DNA of 64,000 nucleotides from Methylobacterium sp. 17Sr1-1. Lineage in GTDB: Bacteria; Pseudomonadota; Alphaproteobacteria; Rhizobiales; Beijerinckiaceae. This document shows, in pieces, positions 35,361 through 41,642 of this stretch (the first letter of the stretch is position 1; each line of letters starts with the position of its first letter). The stretch lies in assembly GCF_003173775.1 (NCBI RefSeq), contig NZ_CP029552.1:5849001-5913000 (forward strand), in the 5' to 3' direction. Made by a program: the position numbers and the translations under genes. Under the pieces are notes generated by a model. It did no database searches. It saw only the letters and a list, made by a program, of their open reading frames with translations, and had not been told where the DNA came from.

Positions 35361-35700
35361 AAGGCCCGCCGGCGCACCGACGAGCCTTAAAGGGCAGGGT
35401 CCACGTTTCAGGGTGCGGGTGTGTTCGCACGGTACGATTGCGATGGCCGTCTCGGCCCCGTACCGTATTCAGCCCGCCCTGAAGCCACTATCCCTGTCGA
35501 TAACAGTCCGGTGGAGTTTCCTGGTCACCGGCATCGGTCTGTGTCGCGTGAGGGCTGCAACCTTGAGAATTCATGGCTACCTCCTCGAGTTCGTCTCGAC
35601 AGGGACTATGCTGCCCCTGCCGAGAGGGATGGTCAAGAGGGATTTGTAGCCGACTTTTTTGTGCTGCCGCGCTGGAACAAAACCTAAGGAGAGGTTAAGG
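35361..35700. repeat. 340-bp direct repeat, copy 2
   Basis: Second copy of the 34593-34930 repeat, 768 bases further right. The central hairpin is kept, including compensated loop differences (cggccccgtaccg against cggcccgtaccg). It ends about 40 bases before the stop codon of the leftward gene at 35741. The 430 bases between copies carry no gene I can support. Confidence 0.8.
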
Positions 35701-35740
35701 GAGCCGCCGCCCGGTCGCGCCCTCCCCGTCCCGCCCGGGG

Positions 35741-36229
35741 TCACGCGACGTGCAGGATCGCGTCCTTCACGACCCGGGCGACGACGTCGCAGGTCAGGGC
35801 GCTGGCAGCGCAGTGGGTGACCTGCCGGTCGAAATGGTCGTGGTCGAGGCGCGGGTCGCAGGCGCTGGCGAGGAAGTAGCCCGCATCCGTGATGCTCATC
35901 ACGTAGACGTCCGAGGCCTGGCCGGTGTGCCGGTTGATCAGCATGAACTGCGTGTAGGCCTGCTCGAAGTCGGGCCGGCCGCGCAGGGACGGCCCGCGCT
36001 CGATCAGCACCCCGTGGGGCTCGAGCTGGCTGCCGGCCGCCTCCAGCACCTCGGCGGCGATGTCGCGCAGAAGCGCCACGCGCTGCGCGTCTTCCGGCGA
36101 GAGCGGCGCCTCGTCCGCCGGTTCCGGGACCGCGGCGGCCTCGCGGCGCCGGCGCTGCTCCTCGAAGAAGCTCCCGAAATCCGACAGCACCACGTCCGGG
36201 CACCGGGGAACCGCCCTGGCCTCCGTCAT
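35741..36229 (-). CDS. Hypothetical soluble protein
   Basis: A 162-residue protein I do not recognise. N-terminal half acidic and helical with an RRRREAAAVPEPADEAPLS linker; C-terminal half with FMLINRHTGQASDVYVMSIT and YFLASACDPRLDHDHFDRQV, and several His and Cys that might bind a metal. No signal peptide or membrane segment. ATG 36229 is preceded by AAGGGAG and preferred to the upstream start at 36283. Its upstream region has a three-fold 14-base tandem repeat. Confidence 0.65.
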   Translation of the reverse strand: MTEARAVPRCPDVVLSDFGSFFEEQRRRREAAAVPEPADEAPLSPEDAQRVALLRDIAAEVLEAAGSQLEPHGVLIERGPSLRGRPDFEQAYTQFMLINRHTGQASDVYVMSITDAGYFLASACDPRLDHDHFDRQVTHCAASALTCDVVARVVKDAILHVA

Positions 36230-36273
36230 CGCACCGAGCTCCCTTCGTCTCCAGGGTCGTTCTATACCACGTC

Positions 36274-36315
36274 CCAAGTTCAACTCGCCAAGTTCAACTC
36301 GCCAAGCTCAACTCG
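36274..36315. repeat. Three tandem 14-bp repeats
   Basis: CCAAGTTCAACTCG repeated at 36274, 36288 and 36302, the third copy with one change (CCAAGCTCAACTCG). It lies about 45 bases upstream of the start of the leftward hypothetical gene, where an operator could sit, but may be a replication-slippage product. Confidence 0.85.
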
Positions 36316-36433
36316 TGTCGCCGCCCGGTAGATCCTGCGCGATCTTGAAGAGGTGGCGGTCTTCGGCGTCGACTTCCCCCCGGATACGACGGCGCGGACC
36401 TTGGAGGCGGCCCGGATCGCGCCGTGCGACGGT

Positions 36434-37339
36434 CTAAGGACTCTCCGCGAGGGCCGCCGCCACCTGCGCGCAGGCAGGATGGAGGGTGCCGCCGCCGAGA
36501 TCCGGCGCGACGGTCTGCTGCCAGACCAGGAAGCCGCCGCCGCCGAGGGTGACGATCGCGGCGCGCCCGGCGCGGGCGCGGCCCTCCTCGACGACGACCG
36601 ACAGGCGGAAGACCTGGCGCGGCGACGGCACCGGGCCGGCGGAGCCGGGCAGGGAGCGGATCGCCGAGGGGTTCGCCCGCCGCACCAGGGCGGCGAGGTC
36701 GAAGCGGCCGGTCTCGTTGTAGACCGTGAGCACCGGCCGCAGGCGCGCGGCGGCGGCGGGCGTCATCGAGGGCAGGCGGTCGATCTCGTCGATGCTGGCG
36801 AAGGGCGCGTTGCGCGGGCCCCAGGGCAGGCCCCGGGCGCGGTATTGCGGCAGCTCCGCGCCGCGGCCGGGCTCGGGCGTGTCGTCGGGATCGCGGTAAT
36901 CGACGATCTCGGCGGACAGCGTCAGCGCGTCCCGGTCCGGCACGCCGAGGAGCCGGAAGGCCTCCTCCATCGCCGGGCGCGGCGTGGTGTTGAGGTCGAT
37001 CAGGGTGCCCTGGTCCTGGAGCGACAGGGAGGCCGTGCGCCCCGGCGCCAGCGGGCAGGCGGTGACGGTGCCGTCCTGCGGCAGGCCGGTGCCGGACCGG
37101 CGGTAGGTCCGCCCGAGGTCGAGCTCGTAGGCGATCAGGCGGGCGATCCCGTCCGCCGCGCCCTGGAGCCGCACCGCCTCGGCCCGGGCCTGGGCGAGGC
37201 CGGTGGCGGAGCGCACCTGCAGGATCGCCGCCGCCAGCACCGCGCCGACGACGATGAAGATCGCCAGCACCGACAGGAGCACGAAGCCGGCCTCGCCGGA
37301 GGCGCTCTCGTCCAAGGCGCTCTCGTCCAAGGCGCTCAC
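36434..37339 (-). CDS. gspK: Type II secretion minor pseudopilin GspK
   Basis: A 301-residue minor pseudopilin, proposed to cap the pseudopilus tip. After a short leader comes the cleavage and membrane segment GEAGFVLLSVLAIFIVVGAV. The large globular domain has TLIDLNTTPRPAMEEAFRLL and FASIDEIDRLPSMTPAAAAR, the helix-hairpin-helix-like GspK region. The GTG at 37339 overlaps the gspJ stop (GTGA). The leader has a duplicated SALDE unit from a 15-base tandem repeat at 37301-37330. Confidence 0.88.
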   Translation of the reverse strand: MSALDESALDESASGEAGFVLLSVLAIFIVVGAVLAAAILQVRSATGLAQARAEAVRLQGAADGIARLIAYELDLGRTYRRSGTGLPQDGTVTACPLAPGRTASLSLQDQGTLIDLNTTPRPAMEEAFRLLGVPDRDALTLSAEIVDYRDPDDTPEPGRGAELPQYRARGLPWGPRNAPFASIDEIDRLPSMTPAAAARLRPVLTVYNETGRFDLAALVRRANPSAIRSLPGSAGPVPSPRQVFRLSVVVEEGRARAGRAAIVTLGGGGFLVWQQTVAPDLGGGTLHPACAQVAAALAESP

Positions 37340-37947
37340 GGGCCGGCGTCGAGGGCGATCAGGAGGGGGGGCCATCGGCGGCGGTCCGCGGGAGGAAAGG
37401 CGACCTGGATCTCGACGAGGTGCGGCGGCCGGTCCGGCCGCGACCAGGCCGGCAGCCAGAGCGGCGGGGCGCCGTCGGCGGGGGCGCCGTAATAGCGGAG
37501 GCTCAAGGCCGCGATCCGCCCGAGGATCGCCTCGCGGCCCGGCGAGGCCGGCGGCTGCCCCGGCAGCGCCGCGGCCTCGCTGCGGCTCTCCAGGAGGTCG
37601 AAGGCGCCCCCGGCGGGCATCGCCGCCAGCGTCATCGCGATCTCGGTCGGGCGCTCGAGGGTCTGGTCGGGGGCCAGCGCCGCCGTGAGCCCGTCCGGCC
37701 CGCCGCGCAGGGTCGGCCGGCGGCCGTCGGGGCGGCGCTGGGCCAGGCTGCCGAGGGTGCGCCGCAGGTGGTCGCGGACCGACTGCACCTCCTCGGCCCC
37801 CGCCGCCCGCGCCGCCGCAGCCGAGGCGCCGCCGGCGATCCGCACGGCGTTGAGCAGCAGCACCCCGACGAGCCCGGCCAGCGCGAGGCAGACCAGGGTC
37901 TCGACCAGGGTGAACCCGGCCTGCCGCGCGGCCAAGTCCCGGCTCAT
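37336..37947 (-). CDS. gspJ: Type II secretion minor pseudopilin GspJ
   Basis: A 203-residue pseudopilin with leader MSRDLAARQAG cleaved before FTLVETLVCLALAGLVGVLL, the usual prepilin N-terminal helix with Glu5. The rest is a variable globular domain with LRYYGAPADGAPPLWLPAW. The assignment as GspJ rests on position between gspI and gspK and on length. Its start region is repeated several times just upstream (37928-37997). Confidence 0.8.
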   Translation of the reverse strand: MSRDLAARQAGFTLVETLVCLALAGLVGVLLLNAVRIAGGASAAAARAAGAEEVQSVRDHLRRTLGSLAQRRPDGRRPTLRGGPDGLTAALAPDQTLERPTEIAMTLAAMPAGGAFDLLESRSEAAALPGQPPASPGREAILGRIAALSLRYYGAPADGAPPLWLPAWSRPDRPPHLVEIQVAFPPADRRRWPPLLIALDAGP

Positions 37948-37997
37948 GCGGCCAAGTCCCGGCTCATTATGTCCCGGCTCATTATGTCCCGGCTCAT
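37928..37997. repeat. Tandem duplications of the gspJ start region
   Basis: A 20-base unit (37928-37947, 37948-37967) and a 15-base unit (37968-37982, 37983-37997) all end in CCCGGCTCAT, the complement of ATGAGCCGGG. On the minus strand this gives four successive ATGAGCCGGGAC starts. The first three read as one 17-residue frame, MSRDI twice then MSRDLAA, before the true gspJ start. Confidence 0.9.
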
Positions 37998-38509
37998 TCC
38001 GTCTTCTCCGGGATCAGCGTGGCGTAGATCGGCGCGCCCGAGGCTCCCATTACCCGGATCTGCCAGAGCGGCGGCACGCGGCCGAGCCCGAGGGCCGGGC
38101 GCAGGTCGGTGACGGCGAGGGCATAGGGCGTGCCGTCCGAGAACACGTCCCGGACGAGGCCTGGCCGCAGCGGACCGGCGGCGAGGCGGCGCAGGACGAC
38201 GCCCTCCGCCTCGTCGGCGGCGACGCGGCTCGCCTCGATGCGCCGGACAGCCGCGGCCGCCGTGCCGGCGATCTGGAATGCCATGATCGTCGCGGCGGCG
38301 GCGATGCCGAACGCCACCAGCACCTCGACGGTGGTGAAGCCGTCCTCCTCGCGCGGGCGACAGCATTTCCCGACCAAGTGGCCGCCGGTCGGGCGAAGAA
38401 CACGCGGCACACTCAAAGACCGAGAGCCGCGCCCGATCGCACCATGATCGGGCGCGGCTCTCGCGCGCGGCCGCATGCGCAGGAGCAGCGCCCTCGTCAG
38501 CGCCCTCAT
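37994..38509 (-). CDS. gspI: Type II secretion minor pseudopilin GspI
   Basis: A 171-codon frame. The pseudopilin part starts at DGFTTVEVLVAFGIAAAATI, with Gly-Phe cleavage and Glu5, followed by the typical short globular domain ending LWQIRVMGASGAPIYATLIP. The first 55 or so residues are far too long for a leader and run through a perfect hairpin at 38422-38462. The true start is therefore probably nearer 38377 (a TTG) or another late codon. As drawn, ATG 38509 overlaps the gspH stop. Confidence 0.75.
   Translation of the reverse strand: MRALTRALLLRMRPRARAAPDHGAIGRGSRSLSVPRVLRPTGGHLVGKCCRPREEDGFTTVEVLVAFGIAAAATIMAFQIAGTAAAAVRRIEASRVAADEAEGVVLRRLAAGPLRPGLVRDVFSDGTPYALAVTDLRPALGLGRVPPLWQIRVMGASGAPIYATLIPEKTE
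38422..38462. repeat. Perfect 17-bp hairpin between gspH and the gspI domain
   Basis: GAGAGCCGCGCCCGATC (38422-38438) and its exact complement (38446-38462) with a seven-base loop. On the minus strand it is followed by GGTCTTTGAG, a weak U-run, so it could attenuate the leftward transcript between gspH and gspI. Confidence 0.75.
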
Positions 38510-38985
38510 GGCCCGTCCTCCCGCCGCACCCGGCCGGTGAGCGCGCTGACCGACAGGGCCCGGCGCGTCCCGCCCCCGGCGAGCAGGATCCGCCCGCCGG
38601 TCGAGCTGCCGTCGGGCATGAGCCGCACCTCTCCCGGCACCGGCCGGCCGACCGGGCCGGGCTCGACCGCCACCGCGAGGCCGCCGACCGGGATCGGCGG
38701 CGCGCCCGGGCGGGAGCTGGTGAAGAGCCGCGCCTGCGGCTCGAAGGCGAGGCGCCCGGCCCGGCCGGTGCGGATCGCCTCGGCCCGCAGGCGGCCGATC
38801 TCGGCCGCGACGGTCTCGGAGACGAGCAGGGTGCGCCGGTCGAGGGCGCCGGGGCCGAGGGACTGGAACGCCACCCCGGCGGCGAGCCCCATGATCGCCA
38901 TCGTCACCAGCATCTCGACGAGCGTGAAGCCCGCCTGAGAAAAGCCCGCCTGGCCGACGCTCTCCCGCCCCCCGTTCCCGTCCAT
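38506..38985 (-). CDS. gspH: Type II secretion minor pseudopilin GspH
   Basis: A 159-residue pseudopilin: leader MDGNGGRESVGQAGFSQAG, then FTLVEMLVTMAIMGLAAGVA. The globular part contains LVSETVAAEIGRLRAEAIRT and GRAGRLAFEPQARLF, as in the GspH family. The leader shows a small QAGF..QAGF duplication. Overlaps both neighbours (TGATG with gspO, ATGA with gspI). Confidence 0.85.
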   Translation of the reverse strand: MDGNGGRESVGQAGFSQAGFTLVEMLVTMAIMGLAAGVAFQSLGPGALDRRTLLVSETVAAEIGRLRAEAIRTGRAGRLAFEPQARLFTSSRPGAPPIPVGGLAVAVEPGPVGRPVPGEVRLMPDGSSTGGRILLAGGGTRRALSVSALTGRVRREDGP

Positions 38986-39464
38986 CAGCCGGCCGGCCCG
39001 ATCAGGAGGGCGGCGTGGAGCCCGAGCGCCAGGAACGGCCCGAACGGCAGCGCGGTCTCGCGCCCGACCGCCCGCCCGGCCAGCGCCACCAGGCCGACCA
39101 CTGCCAAAGCCGACAGGCTGGCCGCCAGGACGAGCACCGGCAGGCCGGCGAGCCCGGTCCAGGCGGTGGCGGCGGCGATGAACTTGACGTCGCCGAGGCC
39201 GAGCCCGATCCGGCCGCTCGCCCGGGCGTGCAGGGCGCGCAGGGCCCGGAACAGCCCGTAGGCGAGGCCGGCCTGCGCGAGGCCGAAGCCGAGTCCCTCC
39301 GCCCCGTCCCGCCAGCCGGCGAGGCCGAGGCCGAGGCCGAGGAGCGCGAGGTTGAGCGCGTCCGGGATGATGCGGCGGCGCAGGTCGATCAGGCTCGCCG
39401 ACAGGGTCAGCGGCAGCGGCAGCAGGGCGGGCAGCACCGCGCCGGCGAGGAGGGCGGCCGACAT
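38985..39464 (-). CDS. gspO: Prepilin peptidase, short A24 type
   Basis: A 159-residue membrane protease of the A24 family that cleaves the pseudopilin leaders. Aspartates in SLIDLRRRIIPDALNLALLG and GRIGLGLGDVKFIAAATAW (the GxGDxK motif) are the catalytic pair. It has about five hydrophobic segments. It lacks the N-terminal methyltransferase domain of standard GspO/PilD, like CpaA-type peptidases. Start overlaps the upstream stop (TGATG). Confidence 0.88.
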   Translation of the reverse strand: MSAALLAGAVLPALLPLPLTLSASLIDLRRRIIPDALNLALLGLGLGLAGWRDGAEGLGFGLAQAGLAYGLFRALRALHARASGRIGLGLGDVKFIAAATAWTGLAGLPVLVLAASLSALAVVGLVALAGRAVGRETALPFGPFLALGLHAALLIGPAG

Positions 39465-40564
39465 CACGCCCGCCCGGCCGGGCGCGCCCGGGGCGCCGCC
39501 GGCGCGAGGGCGAGGATCCGGTCGGCGGGGATCCGGGCCGGGCCGGCTGGGGCGGGGCGGGCCGGCTCCGTGGGCGGCGCGACGGGCGACGGGGGGCCCG
39601 CGGGAGTGCCCGGTTCGGCCGAGCGTGAAGCGGGTTCGGCGAGACCGATCGCCGGCAATGCGAGAGCCGCCGCCGTTTCCGCCAGGGTGGCCCTGGGCCC
39701 GCCGAGGCGGAGCGCGGGCTCGGCCAGGACGTCCGCCGGTGCCGGCATCGGCGCAGGGTCCGGTGTCGCGGCCCGAGCCGGCGCCGGGGCCTGCCCGTTC
39801 GAGGCTTGTTCCTTCGAGGTCTTGGCGACCTGCCGCACGCTCCACTCGCGCAGGTGCAGCCAGTAGAAATAGGCCGCCAGCGAGGCCGCCAGGACGCCGG
39901 CGACCCACAGGGCCAGGAGCAGGCCGGCGGGAACCCGGCCGTTCAACTCGCGCATCAGCCCGAGGGCGAAAGCGGTGTACCAGGATACGCCGGAGACCGC
40001 GCCCGAGACCAGGAAGATGCCGGTGCGCACGCCCGACACGCCGTCGAGCATCGGCCGGCCGATGTCGCGCAGCACGCCCGGCAGCACGACGGCGTGAATG
40101 ACGAGGCCGTTGATGGTGAGCGCCAGCACCACGACGATCTTGGCCCAGAGCTTCGGGTTGTCGAACTTCTCCGGCGATTCCAGCGCGTAGACGGCGAGGA
40201 AGCCGAGTCCCGAGAGCCAGAGCAGGCCGAGGCCGACCGAGACGACCTTGCCGACGAACAGGAAGATCCGGGCGATCTCGCCCGGCAGGCTGCCCCAGCG
40301 CATCCAGCGCAGGATCCAGAAGTCGAGCATCGTGGCGCCGCCGAGGCCGAAGGACAGGCCGAGGAGATGCAGGGCGACGAGCAGCGTCAGCACCCGGATC
40401 GGCGGGAACGGCGCCGGCAGCGGCACCACCAGCGGCTCGGCGGCCAGCGCCCCGCCGCCGAGCAGGCTCGCGAGCGCGAGCCCCGCCACCGCCGGGCCGG
40501 CGATCCTTCGACCGCGCCGGCGGCGTCCACCCGCGCGGGCCGCGTGTCCGGCTGAGCGGTTCAT
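39464..40564 (-). CDS. Unrecognised membrane protein in the secretion locus
   Basis: A 366-residue protein I cannot assign. A basic N-terminus with a signal-like segment (IAGPAVAGLALASLLGGGALA) is followed by about five membrane helices (VLTLLVALHLLGLSFGLGGA, VGKVVSVGLGLLWLSGLGFL, IVVVLALTINGLVIHAVVLP, GLLLALWVAGVLAASLAAYF) and a roughly 100-residue Pro/Ala-rich tail. The membrane part resembles small CopD/DUF-type membrane proteins. It overlaps gspO by one base, so it is translationally coupled to the secretion genes. ATG 40564 chosen over 40666 by the hydrophobic pattern. Confidence 0.7.
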   Translation of the reverse strand: MNRSAGHAARAGGRRRRGRRIAGPAVAGLALASLLGGGALAAEPLVVPLPAPFPPIRVLTLLVALHLLGLSFGLGGATMLDFWILRWMRWGSLPGEIARIFLFVGKVVSVGLGLLWLSGLGFLAVYALESPEKFDNPKLWAKIVVVLALTINGLVIHAVVLPGVLRDIGRPMLDGVSGVRTGIFLVSGAVSGVSWYTAFALGLMRELNGRVPAGLLLALWVAGVLAASLAAYFYWLHLREWSVRQVAKTSKEQASNGQAPAPARAATPDPAPMPAPADVLAEPALRLGGPRATLAETAAALALPAIGLAEPASRSAEPGTPAGPPSPVAPPTEPARPAPAGPARIPADRILALAPAAPRARPAGRA

Positions 40565-40657
40565 GCGTCTCCCCTGCCCTGTTCTGGAAAACAATCCTCG
40601 CCCGAACGCCCCTGCCCCAAGGCCTCGCGGTCGCGAGCTCCGATCTTGGTCGGAATT

Positions 40658-40697
40658 GGATAACAAATCCCGACTTTGGACAACAAATCCCGACTTG
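40658..40697. repeat. Two tandem 20-bp repeats in the gspG upstream region
   Basis: GGATAACAAATCCCGACTTT (40658-40677) followed by GGACAACAAATCCCGACTTG (40678-40697), 18 of 20 identical. They lie in the divergent region between the membrane-protein gene and gspG, about 100 bases before gspG, where a regulator could bind both. Confidence 0.85.
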
Positions 40698-40797
40698 GGC
40701 GGCGTGCCGCCGCTCCGTCAGCACCGGCAGTGAGGGCTTCTTTACGAAGAGACGGCACCCTCGCGCACCGATCGTCCATTCGCGCCGAGGCCGCACG

Positions 40798-41264
40798 ATG
40801 CTCATCACAACGCAACCGGATCGCGGCGAACCGCGCGAGACCCGGCTCCATGACCGGCAGAACAGTCAGGCGGGCTTCTCCCTGGTCGAGCTTCTCGTCG
40901 TCCTGGCGATCATCGGCATGATCGCCACCATGGTGACGCCGCAGGTGCTGGGTTACCTCGGCCGCGCCAAGGGCGAGACGGCGCGCATCCAGGTCAAGAA
41001 CATCGCCCAGGCGGTCGAGCTGTACTACCTCGACCTCGGCGCCTACCCGACCTCCCAGCAGGGCCTGCAGGCCCTGGTGCAGCCGACCGGCCCGGGCTGG
41101 CGCGGCCCCTACGTGCGCGACGCCCGCGGCCTCACCGATCCGTGGGGCCACGCCTACCTCTACCGCTCCCCGGGACCGCCGGCACCCCGTTCGAGGTCTA
41201 CAGCCTCGGTGCCGACGGCAAGGCCGGCGGCGCCGGCGACCAGGCCGACGTCGCGAGCAACTGA
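40798..41264 (+). pseudogene. gspG: Major pseudopilin gspG, broken by a one-base frameshift
   Basis: GspG builds the pseudopilus of the secretion system. Intact up to residue ~125: leader through NSQAG, FSLVELLVVLAIIGMIATMV, the QGLQALVQPTGPGWRGPYV region and DPWGHAYLYRSPG. Then the frame is lost. The proper ending (TPFEVYSLGADGKAGGAGDQ, then ADVASN and a stop at 41262-41264) continues in the -1 frame from about 41172, in a CCCCGGG run. One missing G explains it exactly. As it stands the frame runs on to 41409 with an unrelated tail. It is either a real mutation or a sequencing error. Confidence 0.85.
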
Positions 41265-41639
41265 CGGCCCCTGTTCCGCGACCGTCGGACGATGCGGCGT
41301 CAGGCCCGCCATCCGCCGGCCGCGCGGGCCGTATCGGATGATGGTCCGGCGCTGTCCGACAGTCGATCGCTCAGGATCGACAGTCCGGTGCCGGATCCGG
41401 ACGGCGTGATCCGGTTGTCGCTGCGATCGCGCGATCCGGTTCTTGTTGGGCGTTTCTTGCTGACGTGGTGCCGGGATGCCGCCCGGGCGTGGGATCGCTC
41501 CGGCATGCGGCATGCCGAGGCTGCAACTTCAGCGCGCGAGCATTGCAGGAAGTCGGCCGCCGCGGTCCCTTCAACTCCGCATTAACCATAACTCTCCTAA
41601 CGTTCGCCGCATCGGCAAGCAGGCGACGGGGACGGCGGG
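41265..41639. other. Intergenic region before gspD
   Basis: About 375 bases without a supported gene; the shifted gspG frame trails into it until 41409. A small dyad (CTGTCCGACAGTCGATC..GGATCGACAG, near 41353-41385) is present. The sequence becomes AT-richer just before gspD (attaaccataactctcctaa, 41580-41599), a likely promoter area. Confidence 0.4.
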
Positions 41640-41642
41640 GTG

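Noticed and set aside
39464..40808. Longer frames (38985-40808 and 39464-40666) as fusions of gspO and the membrane protein
   Set aside because: The first is a different frame from the membrane protein, and hydrophobic pattern plus TGATG coupling support two separate genes.
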